DNA of 64,000 bases from Pseudomonas thivervalensis (GCF_001269655.1 NZ_LHVE01000009.1:124001-188000); one strand, 5' to 3'; shown: positions 34,772-44,440, numbered from the stretch's first letter. Notes: generated by a model not told the origin, from the letters alone. Numbers and translations: made by a program.

Positions 34772-34843
34772 GCCCCTATCGAATACACCGGCCAGTTCGA
34801 CAGCCAGTCGAACCCTCACCGGCAACAGAAAGAGCACAACAAC

Positions 34844-35848
34844 ATGACTATCAAAGTGGGCATCAATGGTTTTGGTCGGATCGGTCGCCTCGCATTGCGA
34901 GCAGCCTGGAGCTGGCCAGAGTTCGAATTCGTGCAGATCAATGATCCAGCGGGCGACGCGGCGACGCATGCGCACCTGATCAACTTCGACTCGGTGCATG
35001 GCCGTTGGAACAATGAAGCCAGCGCCGAAGGCGACAGCGTCGTTATCGACAATAAGCGGATCAAGGTAACGGCCAATAAACCGATTGCCGACACCGATTG
35101 GTCGGGCTGCGACCTGGTGATCGAGGCCAGCGGCAAGATGAAAACCGTGGCCGTGTTGCAGGCCTACCTGGATCAGGGCGTCAAGCGGGTGGTGGTCTGC
35201 GCGCCGGTGAAGGAGAACGGTGCGTTGAACGTCGTCATGGGCGTCAACCAGCACCTGTTCGATCCTGCGCAGCACCGCATCGTCACCGCGGCTTCGTGCA
35301 CCACCAACTGTTTGGCCCCTGTCGTGAAAGTCATCCACGAAAAGCTGGGCATTCGTCATGGCTCGATCACCACCATCCATGACTTGACCAACACCCAGAG
35401 CATCCTCGACCAGCCGCACAAGGATCTGCGTCGTGCACGGGCTTCGGGCATGAGCCTGATTCCGACCAGCACGGGCTCGGCCACCGCCATCGCCGAAATC
35501 TTCCCAGAGCTGCGCGGACGCCTGAATGGTCACGCCGTGCGCGTGCCGCTGGCTAATGCTTCGCTGACGGACTGCGTCTTTGAAGTCGAGCGGGCCACCA
35601 CTGTCGAAGAAGTGAATCAGTTCCTCAAGGACGCTTCCGAGAACGAATTGAAAGATATCCTCGGTTTTGAGGAGCGTCCTTTGGTGTCAATCGACTACCG
35701 CACCGATCCGCGCTCATCGATCATCGATGCATTGTCGACCCTGGTCATCAATGGCACCCAGGTCAAACTCTATGCCTGGTACGACAATGAATGGGGTTAT
35801 GCCAACCGCACCGTCGAGCTGGCCAGGCTGGTCGGTCTGGCCAGTTGA
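34844..35848 (+). CDS. ArsJ-associated glyceraldehyde-3-phosphate dehydrogenase
   Basis: A 334-residue GAPDH with NAD-binding [10 protein letters not shown], catalytic C152 in ASCTTNC and the partner His in [12 protein letters not shown] region. In ars operons this enzyme uses arsenate in place of phosphate to make 1-arseno-3-phosphoglycerate, which ArsJ exports and which then breaks down outside. Its place directly before arsJ (11 bases) makes this assignment strong rather than a glycolytic role. Confidence 0.94.
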   Translation: MTIKVGINGFGRIGRLALRAAWSWPEFEFVQINDPAGDAATHAHLINFDSVHGRWNNEASAEGDSVVIDNKRIKVTANKPIADTDWSGCDLVIEASGKMKTVAVLQAYLDQGVKRVVVCAPVKENGALNVVMGVNQHLFDPAQHRIVTAASCTTNCLAPVVKVIHEKLGIRHGSITTIHDLTNTQSILDQPHKDLRRARASGMSLIPTSTGSATAIAEIFPELRGRLNGHAVRVPLANASLTDCVFEVERATTVEEVNQFLKDASENELKDILGFEERPLVSIDYRTDPRSSIIDALSTLVINGTQVKLYAWYDNEWGYANRTVELARLVGLAS

Positions 35849-35859
35849 GGAGGGCGGTC

Positions 35860-37080
35860 ATGAAAGCCTTGTCAGCCCTGGCGCCAGACGTGCGGCAGTA
35901 CCTGCTCGTGACGGGCAACTACTGGGCCTTCACCCTCACTGACGGCGCCCTGCGAATGTTGGTTGTGCTGCACTTCCACGCGCTGGGCTACAGCCCACTG
36001 CACATCGCCGCGTTGTTTCTGTTCTACGAAATCTTCGGCGTGATCACCAACCTGGTGGGTGGTTACCTCGGTGCCCGGCTGGGGCTGAACCGGACCATGA
36101 ACATCGGGCTGGGCCTTCAGGTCGCGGCGCTGTTGATGCTGACGGTTCCGCTGGTCTGGTTGACCATCCCTTGGGTGATGGGGGCCCAGGCGCTGTCTGG
36201 GATTGCCAAGGATCTGAACAAGATGAGTGCCAAAAGCGCCATCAAGCTTCTGGTTCCGGATGGGCAGCAGGGCAAGCTCTACAAATGGGTGGCGATCCTC
36301 ACCGGCTCGAAGAACGCACTCAAGGGCGTCGGCTTCTTTCTTGGCGGAGCCTTGCTGGCCTTGATCGGCTTCAAAGGTGCGTTGCTGGCCATGGCGGCTG
36401 TCCTGGCGCTGATCTGGGTCAGCAGCGTGATGTTGTTGAAGAAGGATCTGGGCAAGGCCAAAGCCAAGCCCAAGTTTCGTGACATCTTGTCCAAAAGCCG
36501 GGCAATCAACCTCCTTTCGGCAGCGCGGATGTTCCTGTTCGGCGCCCGCGATGTCTGGTTCGTGGTGGCCTTGCCGGTGTACCTGAGCAGCGTGTTCGGC
36601 TGGGATTTCTGGAAGGTTGGCGGCTTCCTGGCGGCCTGGGTGATGGGCTACGGCATCGTGCAGTCCTTCGCGCCTGACATCACCGGCAAGAAAGGCGGGC
36701 ATGTGCCGGACGGTCGTGCCGCCTCTATGTGGGCCCTTGCCCTGGCGGGCCTGCCAGCCTTGATTGCGCTTGGCCTGAACATCGGGTGGTCACCACAGAC
36801 GATACTGCTCGGCGGCCTCATGGTCTTTGGCGCGCTGTTTGCGGTGAATTCGTCCCTGCACAGCTACCTGATCGTGTCCTATGCCAAGGAAGACGGCGTA
36901 TCGCTGGACGTGGGTTTCTACTACATGTCCAACGCCATGGGACGACTGATCGGCACCGTGCTCTCCGGCTGGGTTTATCAGTTGTACGGTCTGGAGGTGT
37001 GCTTGTGGATCTCGAGCGCGTTCGTATTGCTGGCCGCGCTGATTTCCACGGCATTACCCAGGCATGCCAAGGCGATTTGA
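35860..37080 (+). CDS. arsJ: Organoarsenical (1-arseno-3-phosphoglycerate) exporter ArsJ
   Basis: A 406-residue MFS-type permease. It begins MKALSALAPDVRQYLLVTGNY, and the GIAKDLNKMSAKSAIK and GSKNALKGVGFFLGG segments are typical of ArsJ. GAGGAG precedes the ATG at 35860. With the adjacent GAPDH it forms a two-gene arsenate efflux pathway. Last gene of the arsenic operon, convergent with glcF 20 bases away. Confidence 0.94.
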   Translation: MKALSALAPDVRQYLLVTGNYWAFTLTDGALRMLVVLHFHALGYSPLHIAALFLFYEIFGVITNLVGGYLGARLGLNRTMNIGLGLQVAALLMLTVPLVWLTIPWVMGAQALSGIAKDLNKMSAKSAIKLLVPDGQQGKLYKWVAILTGSKNALKGVGFFLGGALLALIGFKGALLAMAAVLALIWVSSVMLLKKDLGKAKAKPKFRDILSKSRAINLLSAARMFLFGARDVWFVVALPVYLSSVFGWDFWKVGGFLAAWVMGYGIVQSFAPDITGKKGGHVPDGRAASMWALALAGLPALIALGLNIGWSPQTILLGGLMVFGALFAVNSSLHSYLIVSYAKEDGVSLDVGFYYMSNAMGRLIGTVLSGWVYQLYGLEVCLWISSAFVLLAALISTALPRHAKAI

Positions 37081-37100
37081 ATCCCCTCCGATTTTCTCGG

Positions 37101-38318
37101 TCAAGACAACGCGGCTTCGACCAGTTCGATCCAATGCCTGGCAGGGGTTCGGCCAGCACTATTGAGGTGGGACTGGCAGCCGATATTGGCGGTGACGATG
37201 ACGTCGGGGCGTCCGCTTTCCAAGGCATTGAGCTTGTTGTCGCGCAACTGCCGAGCCAGTTCGGGTTGGGTCAGCGAATAAGTGCCTGCCGAGCCGCAGC
37301 ACAGGTGGCTGTCGGGCACGGGCGTCAGGTCGAATCCGAGCTTTTCCAGGATCGCTTCAACCGCCCCCCCGAGTTTTTGTGCGTGCTGCAACGTGCAGGG
37401 GCAGTGAAACGCCAGGCGCTGGTCGCTGTGTACGCTGAGCTTATCCAATGGCTCGTCGCGCAGTACCTCGACCAAATCCTTGGTCAGGGCACTGACCCTT
37501 TTTGCCTTGTCGGCATACACCGGATCGGTGCTGAGCAGGTGGCCGTAATCCTTGATGAAGGCACCGCAGCCGCTGGCGGTTTGCACGATAGCCTCGGCAC
37601 CGCTTTCGATGGCCGGCCACCACGCATCGATGTTGCGCCGGGCACGATCGAGGCCGGCGGCCTGGGCGTCCAGGTGATAGTCCAGCGCACCGCAACAACC
37701 GGCCTCGCGAATTGGGGTGACGCCGATTCCCAGCCGATCCAGTACCCGTGCGGCTGCCGCATTGGTATTGGGCGACAGGCTTGGCTGCACGCAGCCTTCG
37801 AGCATGAGCACTTGCCGGTCATGGCGGGTGGTCGGTCGTGGCTTCGCTGGATGCACGTTGCGCGGCAACTTGACTTGCAGCGTGCTTGGCAGCAATGCGC
37901 GAAAAACCTGGCCACTGCTCACCAGCCCTTTGAACAATCCGGGATTGGGCAGCACGCCGCGCAATCCTTCACGCAATAGACGTTGGCCGAATGGGCGTGG
38001 GACCGCCGCATCGACCACTGCCCGGCCGATGTCCAGCAAGTTGTGATAGTCGACGCCGGAAGGGCAGGTGGTTTCGCAATTGCGGCATGACAGGCAGCGA
38101 TCCAGATGTTGCTGGGTTTTCTGCGTAACCTCGTTGCCTTCCAGCACCTGTTTGATCAGGTAGATGCGCCCCCTCGGGCCATCCAGTTCATCGCCCAGCA
38201 ACTGATAGGTCGGGCAGGTGGCATTGCAGAAGCCGCAGTGCACGCAACTGCGCAAAATGTTTTCGGCCTCTTTAGCACGAGGCAATTGGCGGGCGTCTTC
38301 GCTCAAGGTGGTCTGCAT
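37101..38318 (-). CDS. glcF: Glycolate oxidase iron-sulfur subunit GlcF
   Basis: A 405-residue Fe-S protein. Two 4Fe-4S motifs occur, at C25/28/31/35 (CVHCGFCNATCP) and C76/79/82/86 (CLSCRNCETTCP). Two CCG-type heme/Fe-S partner domains follow (GCCGALDYH and CCGSAGTYSLTQPELA). It passes electrons from glycolate oxidation at GlcD/GlcE to the quinone pool. It starts three bases after the glcE stop. Confidence 0.96.
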   Translation of the reverse strand: MQTTLSEDARQLPRAKEAENILRSCVHCGFCNATCPTYQLLGDELDGPRGRIYLIKQVLEGNEVTQKTQQHLDRCLSCRNCETTCPSGVDYHNLLDIGRAVVDAAVPRPFGQRLLREGLRGVLPNPGLFKGLVSSGQVFRALLPSTLQVKLPRNVHPAKPRPTTRHDRQVLMLEGCVQPSLSPNTNAAAARVLDRLGIGVTPIREAGCCGALDYHLDAQAAGLDRARRNIDAWWPAIESGAEAIVQTASGCGAFIKDYGHLLSTDPVYADKAKRVSALTKDLVEVLRDEPLDKLSVHSDQRLAFHCPCTLQHAQKLGGAVEAILEKLGFDLTPVPDSHLCCGSAGTYSLTQPELARQLRDNKLNALESGRPDVIVTANIGCQSHLNSAGRTPARHWIELVEAALS

Positions 38319-38321
38319 GGT

Positions 38322-39386
38322 TCAAAGCTCCGCATACAAACGACCGGGGTTGAAGATACCCCGTGGATCGAGTTGTTGCTTCAAGGCCCGGTGGTAGCGC
38401 ATCAGGGCGTCGGGCAGCGGTTGGAAGGGGCTGTCGGTCCGGCCAGGGGTGTAACAGGTGGCATGGCCACCGACCTTTTCAACCACCGAGCGAATGAAGC
38501 TCGCTTCGGCGTGGGATTTGAGCCAGCGCTGGGCGCCACCCCAATCGATCAGTTGAACGCCCGGCAGGGGCAATCGAGGCGTGTCATGGGGCAGGGAGAG
38601 GCGCCAAAGAGGCAGGTCCTCATCGAAAAAACTCAACCGATGTTCGTTGAGGTCCTGCCAGTACGCTGAATCCAGCCGCTCGCCACCCAAACGGTCATGG
38701 GCCGCCGCCACCGAGCCTTCGCCCCCTTCGAGCCGCAAGTGCAGGCGCTGGCCATCGTGACACGCGGCGCTGATCGGCAACGGTTGCTGGCCCCATTCCG
38801 CCAGACGCAGCAAGGCCCGGGCGGCGTCCATCTCCAGGCTGATGCTCAAGGTCTGTCGCGGTTTTGGCAGGACCTTGAGGGACACCTCGGTCACCACGCC
38901 AAGCGCGCCGTAGCTGCCCGCCATCAAGCGCGAAAGATCGTAGCCCGCGACGTTTTTCATGACCTCGCCGCCGAAGCGCAGGTGCTTGCCCTGTCCGGTA
39001 ATGACCCGCGTGCCGAGGATGAAGTCGCGCACCGAGCCTGACCAGGGGCGTCGTGGCCCTGAGAGTCCGCAGGCAATCATGCCGCCCACGGTGGCGTTTT
39101 CACCAAAGGCGGGCGGTTCGCAAGGCAGCATCTGCTGCGACGCGTCGAGCACTTCGGACAACTCTGCCAATGGTGTACCACAGCGAGCGGTGATCACCAG
39201 CTCCGTCGGATCGTAGCTGACGATGCCCCGGTGCGAACGGGTGTCGAGGACTTCGCCCGCCACGCTGCGGCCAAGGAATGCCTTGCTGTTGGAGCCTTGG
39301 ATACGCAGCGGGGTGGCGTTTTCCAGCGCCTGGTTGACCTGCCCCAGCAGCGCTGCGCTGTCGTCGAAATCCTGTCCGCTGCCCAT
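38322..39386 (-). CDS. glcE: Glycolate oxidase FAD-binding subunit GlcE
   Basis: A 354-residue FAD-linked oxidase subunit. The PCMH-type FAD fold shows RIQGSNSKAFLG near the start and the KNVAGYDLSRLMAGSYGALG block. Its start shares one base with the glcD stop (TGATG), so the two are coupled. It functions only with GlcD and GlcF. Confidence 0.96.
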   Translation of the reverse strand: MGSGQDFDDSAALLGQVNQALENATPLRIQGSNSKAFLGRSVAGEVLDTRSHRGIVSYDPTELVITARCGTPLAELSEVLDASQQMLPCEPPAFGENATVGGMIACGLSGPRRPWSGSVRDFILGTRVITGQGKHLRFGGEVMKNVAGYDLSRLMAGSYGALGVVTEVSLKVLPKPRQTLSISLEMDAARALLRLAEWGQQPLPISAACHDGQRLHLRLEGGEGSVAAAHDRLGGERLDSAYWQDLNEHRLSFFDEDLPLWRLSLPHDTPRLPLPGVQLIDWGGAQRWLKSHAEASFIRSVVEKVGGHATCYTPGRTDSPFQPLPDALMRYHRALKQQLDPRGIFNPGRLYAEL

Positions 39387-40885
39387 CAGAAACGCTCCAG
39401 GTCGGGGAAGGGCAACTGACCCATGTGAACATGCATGGCGCCAAACTCGGCGCAGCGATGCAGTGTCGGAATGTTCTTGCCAGGGTTGAGCAAACCGCTC
39501 GGATCGAACGCGGCTTTGACGGCATGGAACACGGTCAGCTCATCGCTGTTGAACTGCGCGCACATCTGGTTGATTTTCTCGCGGCCCACCCCGTGCTCAC
39601 CGGTGATGCTGCCGCCGACCTCCACGCACAGTTCGAGGATCTTGCCGCCCAGGGCTTCGGCGCGATCGAGCTCACCCGGTTGATTGGCATCGAACAGGAT
39701 CAGCGGATGCATGTTGCCGTCGCCAGCGTGGAAAACATTCGCCACCCTCAGGCCGTACTCGGTCGATAGCGCCGCGATGGCGCGCAGGACACCGGGCAGT
39801 TCCCGGCGCGGGATCGTCCCGTCCATGCAGTAATAATCCGGCGAGAGGCGGCCCACCGCAGGAAATGCATTCTTGCGTCCGGCCCAGAAACGCACGCGCT
39901 CGGCCTCGTCGCGAGCCTGGCGCACTTCGGTGGCGCCGGCCTGTTTCAATACCTGGCGCACACGGTCACAGTCGTCGTGGACGTCGGCTTCCACGCCATC
40001 GAGCTCACACAACAGAATGGCTTCGGCGTCCACCGGGTAGCCGGCGTGGATGAAGTCTTCGGCGGCGCGAATGGCCAGGTTGTCCATCATCTCCAGGCCG
40101 CCCGGGATGATGCCGGCGGCAATGATGTCACCCACGGCGCGCCCCGCTTTTTCAACGGAGTCGAAGGCCGCCAGCAGCACTTTGGCCGTTTGCGGTTTGG
40201 GCAGAAGTTTGACCGTGACCTCGGTGATCACCCCGAGCATGCCCTCGGAACCGGTGAACAAGGCCAGCAGATCGAACCCGGGCGAGTCGAGGGCCTGGGA
40301 GCCCAGCGTCAGGTGTTCGCCGTCGACGGTGAGGATGTCGACCTTGAGCAGGTTGTGCACGGTCAGCCCATACTTGAGGCAATGCACGCCACCGGCGTTT
40401 TCCGCGACATTGCCGCCGATTGAACAGGCGATCTGGGAGGAAGGGTCCGGCGCGTAGTACAAGCCGAACGGCGCAGCCGCCTGGGAAATCGCCAGGTTGC
40501 GCACGCCAGGTTGAACCCGGGCGGTACGGGCGGCGGGGTCGATGTGCAGGATGTTGTTGAAGCGCGCCATCACCAGCAACACGCCTTTCTCCAACGGCAG
40601 CGCACCGCCGGACAAACCGGTACCCGCGCCACGGGCGACGACAGGCACTTTGCGCTCATGGCAGAGCCGCAGCACGCCCCGGACCTCGTCGATGTGGCGC
40701 GGCAGCACCACCAGCATGGGCGTGGTGCGGTAAGCGGAGAGTCCGTCGCATTCGTACGGCTTGAGTGTTTCGCGCTGATGCAGGATTTCCAGGTCAGGCA
40801 ACCGGGTTTGCAGGGCTCGCAGCAGCGCGTTTTTATCGACGTCAGGCAGGGCGCCGTCAACACGTTCATCGTAGAGAATGTTCAT
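39386..40885 (-). CDS. glcD: Glycolate oxidase catalytic subunit GlcD
   Basis: A 499-residue FAD enzyme oxidising glycolate to glyoxylate. The FAD-binding block GAGTGLSGGALP, the SIGGNVAENAGGVHCLKYG segment and the C-terminal NVFHAGDGNMHPLI and GEHGVGREK motifs are seen. The ATG at 40885 gives the normal length; an in-frame start 123 bases upstream would add unrelated residues. First gene of glcDEF, divergent from glcC. Confidence 0.97.
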   Translation of the reverse strand: MNILYDERVDGALPDVDKNALLRALQTRLPDLEILHQRETLKPYECDGLSAYRTTPMLVVLPRHIDEVRGVLRLCHERKVPVVARGAGTGLSGGALPLEKGVLLVMARFNNILHIDPAARTARVQPGVRNLAISQAAAPFGLYYAPDPSSQIACSIGGNVAENAGGVHCLKYGLTVHNLLKVDILTVDGEHLTLGSQALDSPGFDLLALFTGSEGMLGVITEVTVKLLPKPQTAKVLLAAFDSVEKAGRAVGDIIAAGIIPGGLEMMDNLAIRAAEDFIHAGYPVDAEAILLCELDGVEADVHDDCDRVRQVLKQAGATEVRQARDEAERVRFWAGRKNAFPAVGRLSPDYYCMDGTIPRRELPGVLRAIAALSTEYGLRVANVFHAGDGNMHPLILFDANQPGELDRAEALGGKILELCVEVGGSITGEHGVGREKINQMCAQFNSDELTVFHAVKAAFDPSGLLNPGKNIPTLHRCAEFGAMHVHMGQLPFPDLERF

Positions 40886-40986
40886 GGTTGGTGGGCGACA
40901 CTCAGTTGTTTTTATTAGAGGTCTGTTCCGATACGACTGACTTGCATCATTGTCCCGGGGCGATCTACTGTCTATGGGCTGTTGGG

Positions 40987-40999
40987 CTGGTCGAACCAG
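40987..40999. promoter_or_regulatory. GlcC-type operator upstream of glcD
   Basis: CTGGTCGAACCAG is a near-perfect palindrome of the TGGTNNNACCA form recognised by FadR-subfamily GntR regulators. It lies 102 bases before the glcD start. An almost identical site lies on the glcC side. Confidence 0.7.
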
Positions 41000-41093
41000 T
41001 TTATTCATCAGGTTATTTTTGTATGTCGAATAAATCGTTATTAAAACAATGACTTATTGATCTGTTTTGATGGGTATAGACCCTGTTCCAAAG

Positions 41094-41106
41094 CTGGTCA
41101 TACCAG
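41094..41106. promoter_or_regulatory. GlcC-type operator upstream of glcC
   Basis: CTGGTCATACCAG matches the site at 40987-40999 in 11 of 13 positions and lies 12 bases before the glcC start, where a bound regulator would block expression. The site centres are 107 bp apart, about ten helical turns, which would allow looping. Confidence 0.7.
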
Positions 41107-41117
41107 TTGGAGATTCT

Positions 41118-41885
41118 ATGGACAGCGCAGAAACGAGCCGTAGCCTGCAAGTCGCCGATGTGGTCTGTGAGCGCATCGAGCGCCTGATCGTCGATGGCGT
41201 GCTCAAGACCGGGCAGCTGTTGCCTTCGGAGCGTCGGTTGACGGAAAAGCTCGGCGTCTCGCGCACCGCCCTTCGCGAGGGCCTGAAGCTGCTGCGCGCT
41301 CGCGGAATCATCAAGACCGAGCAAGGCAAGGGCTCATTCGTGGCCGACTTGTCCGGGCACGGCTTGGCCTCGCCGCTGATGCACCTGTTCAGTTCGCAGC
41401 CACGCACGCTCTATGACTTATTCGAGGTCCGCAGCCTGCTGGAGGGCGAGTCCGCGCGTCTGGCGGCCTTGCGCGGGACCGAGGCGGATTTCGTCCTCAT
41501 CACCCGCAGCTACGAGGCCTTGCTCGATGCCCACAACCGTTCCCTGGAGCCCAGCGCCCACGCTCGGCTCGACCATGCATTCCACTTGGCGATTTGCGAG
41601 GCCTCGCACAATCCGGTGCTGGTGCAAACCTTGCGTTCGCTGACGGACCTGCTGCTCAACTCGGTGTTTGCTTCGGTCAATAACCTCTACCACCGTGAAC
41701 CGCAGAAGCGTCAGATCGACCGTCAACACGCCCGGCTCTACAACGCCGTGACCGGCCGCCTGCCGGAGCAGGCGCGCAAGGCGGCCATCGTGCATATCCA
41801 GAGCATTTGCGAAAACCTCAAGGAAATCGAAAACGAAGAGCAGCGGCTGGTGCGTGCCACGTTGCGGCTTGAGGGATGGGTATAG
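41118..41885 (+). CDS. glcC: GntR/FadR-family regulator GlcC
   Basis: A 255-residue regulator with N-terminal winged helix (residues 12-77, LPSERRLTEKLGVSRTALREG) and a helical FCD effector domain (EVRSLLEGESARLAALRG, LDHAFHLAICEASHNPVL). It senses glycolate/glyoxylate in E. coli and activates the glc operon. The start MDSAETSRS at 41118 is chosen over an upstream ATG for its TTGGAGA leader and family length. Divergent from glcDEF. Confidence 0.92.
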   Translation: MDSAETSRSLQVADVVCERIERLIVDGVLKTGQLLPSERRLTEKLGVSRTALREGLKLLRARGIIKTEQGKGSFVADLSGHGLASPLMHLFSSQPRTLYDLFEVRSLLEGESARLAALRGTEADFVLITRSYEALLDAHNRSLEPSAHARLDHAFHLAICEASHNPVLVQTLRSLTDLLLNSVFASVNNLYHREPQKRQIDRQHARLYNAVTGRLPEQARKAAIVHIQSICENLKEIENEEQRLVRATLRLEGWV

Positions 41886-41901
41886 GTATAGTCTTTGGAG
41901 A

Positions 41902-42318
41902 TCACCGGCAGTCGTCGCTGCCTCCCGATCGGGCAAGCGCTTCCAACACCTCAATGGCCCGCTGCGCATCTTCCCGCCCCACGAAGATATGGTCGTGGTA
42001 GTAAGCCGCGATGACGTTGCAACTGATGCCCGCGTTTCCCAGGGCCGTTGCGAAGGCTGCGGTCAAGCCCACGGCATCCAGGGCGGAATGTACGGTCAAG
42101 GTGATCCAGGCGGCGACGTAGTCGAAGTCCAGCCCCAGGGCCTGGGCCCTGCTGCGTTCGATGATCACGGTCAGGCCTTCTTTTTCGCGGAAGCTGCCAA
42201 GCACCTCTTCGCCTTTGACGAGGTCCCGGTCAGTGACGCAGCAGAAGACGTAATCGCCGTCGTTGAGTGAGGGGCTCATTCCGCTGAGCAACTTCGCTAT
42301 CGATTTCTCGCCTGACAT
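41902..42318 (-). CDS. ACT-domain protein
   Basis: A 138-residue cytoplasmic protein of the two-ACT-domain type: GDYVFCCVTDRD and GLTVIIERSRAQALGL in the first half, AAWITLTVHSALDAVGLTAAF and GISCNVIAAYYHDHIFV in the second. Such stand-alone ACT proteins are thought to bind amino acids; function not established. It follows glcC convergently by 16 bases. Confidence 0.85.
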   Translation of the reverse strand: MSGEKSIAKLLSGMSPSLNDGDYVFCCVTDRDLVKGEEVLGSFREKEGLTVIIERSRAQALGLDFDYVAAWITLTVHSALDAVGLTAAFATALGNAGISCNVIAAYYHDHIFVGREDAQRAIEVLEALARSGGSDDCR

Positions 42319-42439
42319 GTCGATTCACCTGGTTGATTGATCAGCGGGCATTCTCCATGAGTTTTTTGCCAGGTGCTGTTGATAGTGCTGATGCCGGATA
42401 AGCAAAAGTGATGGTGTCGCCCTGGCGACGCCTCGCTGC

Positions 42440-43342
42440 TCACTGCCAGTCCTTCGCGACGTCCGCGAGCATTTCATGGATCAATTGCCCGAACCGTTGC
42501 GTCAGCAGGCTTTGCGGCCGGTCTGCCGGTAGCAGCAGGTAGGTCGAGAAGCGTATCTGCGGGCGAAAGGGGCGGGTTTCGATGCCGGTGTGCAGGTACT
42601 CCAGCGCCACGATCGGGCTGACGATGCTGACGCCCAGGCCCAGTCCCACCAGTGAGCAAGCGGTGGCGGCGTAAGGCGTTTCCAGGCTCAGTTTTCGATG
42701 GCCCCGGTCTTCGGGAAACGCCCGGTCGACCCGGGCACGGGAGCCGTCATTTTGCGACAACGAAATGAACTCCTCACCTTTGAGATCCTCCGGTCCGATG
42801 CACGCCAGTGCGCTGAGTCGATGGCCCTTGGGGAATATACAGACGCCTGGCACGTCGCAAATCAACTGGGTCGTCACCCCCGGCATGTCCTCGCCGACGT
42901 ACGACGCCAACCCCAAGTCGCAAAACTGCGAGGCCGTCCAATGGCCAACCATCGGTGAGTCGTTGGTATGCAGTGAGATCGCGACATCCGGGTTCTCCTG
43001 GCGAAAGCGCTGGATCACGCGGGGCAATACCGTCAGCGACAGGGAAGGGACCGCGGCGATACGCAAGCGCCCCGTACCGGCGCGCCGGATGTTCTGGGCG
43101 GACTTCTCAAGGCTGTGCAAACCGATGAACGCTCGCTCGACATCGGCGAACAGCGCGGCCCCCTCAGCGGTTGGCAGCAGGCGTCCGGCAACCCGTTCGA
43201 AGAGCTTGAAGCCGGCATTGCGCTCCAGTTGTGCGATCAATCGACTGATGTTGGGTTGAGAGGTATGCAGGGACTCGGCCGCGGCGGTCATCGAGCCACT
43301 CAACATGACTGCGCGAAAGGCTTCGACTTGTTTGAAGTTCAT
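42440..43342 (-). CDS. LysR-type regulator (NocR/OccR-like) of the adjacent ABC operon
   Basis: A 300-residue LysR protein starting MNFKQVEAFRAVMLSGSMTAAA, a beginning shared with the opine-catabolism regulators NocR and OccR and their relatives. HTH recognition TSQPNISRLIAQLERNAG; effector domain to the end. The ATG at 43342 gives normal length. It is divergent from the amino-acid ABC operon 239 bases away and is its likely regulator. The similarity is by memory of the family, not by search. Confidence 0.86.
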   Translation of the reverse strand: MNFKQVEAFRAVMLSGSMTAAAESLHTSQPNISRLIAQLERNAGFKLFERVAGRLLPTAEGAALFADVERAFIGLHSLEKSAQNIRRAGTGRLRIAAVPSLSLTVLPRVIQRFRQENPDVAISLHTNDSPMVGHWTASQFCDLGLASYVGEDMPGVTTQLICDVPGVCIFPKGHRLSALACIGPEDLKGEEFISLSQNDGSRARVDRAFPEDRGHRKLSLETPYAATACSLVGLGLGVSIVSPIVALEYLHTGIETRPFRPQIRFSTYLLLPADRPQSLLTQRFGQLIHEMLADVAKDWQ

Positions 43343-43356
43343 GGCGCCCCATATCA

Positions 43357-43369
43357 ATTCGGTATGAAT
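43357..43369. promoter_or_regulatory. LysR-type dyad in the divergent promoter
   Basis: ATTC-GGTAT-GAAT is a perfect dyad 14 bases upstream of the LysR start, in the gap shared with the ABC operon. LysR sites are often short dyads in such gaps with one close to the regulator start. Assignment is inference. Confidence 0.35.
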
Positions 43370-43581
43370 GACTGATGAATTGTCATTTGTTTGCATGAGC
43401 CACAGGCTTTATAAATCTTTCCATCGACGTGAACGCGAAGGCGGGAACGGCGATGCGGTTCGAGCATACGGCAGTCATAAGCATAAAAAAACGCCGCTCT
43501 TTATCTCATTTCTGCCCTTGTATTTCATGGTGTCGAGCAGCCTCCAGGCGATCGATACCGATATGTAAACCAGGAGGCATC

Positions 43582-44427
43582 ATGTCGTTTTCATTCAAGA
43601 TTCTTGGCCGTGCGCTGGCGTTCTCGTGCCTGGCGCTGGGTGGTCTGGGCCAGGCCCACGCGAGCGAATTGCCTGCGGTTCCCGATGAGATCAAGGAGGC
43701 CGGCCACCTGCGTGCCGGCGTGCGCTGCGATCAACCGCCCTACGGTTTCCAGGACAGCAGCGGCCAGTTCGCTGGCGTCGAGGTGGAAATGGCCAGGCAG
43801 ATCGCACTGTGGTCCCTGGGCTCGAAGGACAACGTGTCGTTCACCTGCGTCACGGCGGAAAACCGCGTCCCGCAGTTGCTTGGGCGCAAGGTCGATTTCC
43901 TCATCGCGACCTTGGGCGTCACCCCTGAACGCCTGCGCGTGATCGACTTCAGCACGCCGTACCGATGGGGGGCCAGCGACGTGGTGGTGAAGAAGGACAG
44001 TGCGATCAAGAAGATCGCCGACCTCAAGGGCAAGACCCTCGCCACCCTCAAGGGCTCGGTGCAAGCCAAGTGGTTCGAGGACCACATGCCGGAGGTCAAG
44101 ACCTTGCGCATGAACAGCGCGGCCGATGCGCTGCAGACCTTCCGCCAGGGCCGTGCCGATGCTTACACCCATGATGCGGCGACGCTGGTGGTGGTGGCGG
44201 ACAACGACAAGGACGCGCGCCTGCTCAACGAGCCGTTCCAGATTTCCGATGCCGCCATCGGTGTGCGCAAGAATGACGAGGCCTGGCGCGACTACCTCAG
44301 CGCGGCGGTCGCACGCATGCACGAGGAAAAGCTGTTCCGTGGCTGGATCCAGCAATTCGTACCCCAGGGCATCCAGAGCTACTACATCAGCGTCTTCGAG
44401 CAGCCCAAGCCTGCCGAAGCCCTTTGA
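43582..44427 (+). CDS. Amino-acid ABC transporter periplasmic binding protein (family 3)
   Basis: A 281-residue exported protein. Signal peptide MSFSFKILGRALAFSCLALGG ends at HASELP. The SBP-bac-3 pattern follows: GHLRAGVRCDQPPYGFQDSSG, VDFLIATLGVTPERLRVIDF and the KGKTLATLKGSVQ hinge. CAGGAGG precedes the ATG. First gene of a six-gene operon; ligand not identified. Confidence 0.92.
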   Translation: MSFSFKILGRALAFSCLALGGLGQAHASELPAVPDEIKEAGHLRAGVRCDQPPYGFQDSSGQFAGVEVEMARQIALWSLGSKDNVSFTCVTAENRVPQLLGRKVDFLIATLGVTPERLRVIDFSTPYRWGASDVVVKKDSAIKKIADLKGKTLATLKGSVQAKWFEDHMPEVKTLRMNSAADALQTFRQGRADAYTHDAATLVVVADNDKDARLLNEPFQISDAAIGVRKNDEAWRDYLSAAVARMHEEKLFRGWIQQFVPQGIQSYYISVFEQPKPAEAL

Positions 44428-44440
44428 GCGGACGTCAGCC

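Noticed and set aside
34844..35848. Housekeeping glycolytic GAPDH
   Set aside because: Its place between arsH and arsJ, 11 bases before arsJ, matches the ArsJ-linked enzyme.
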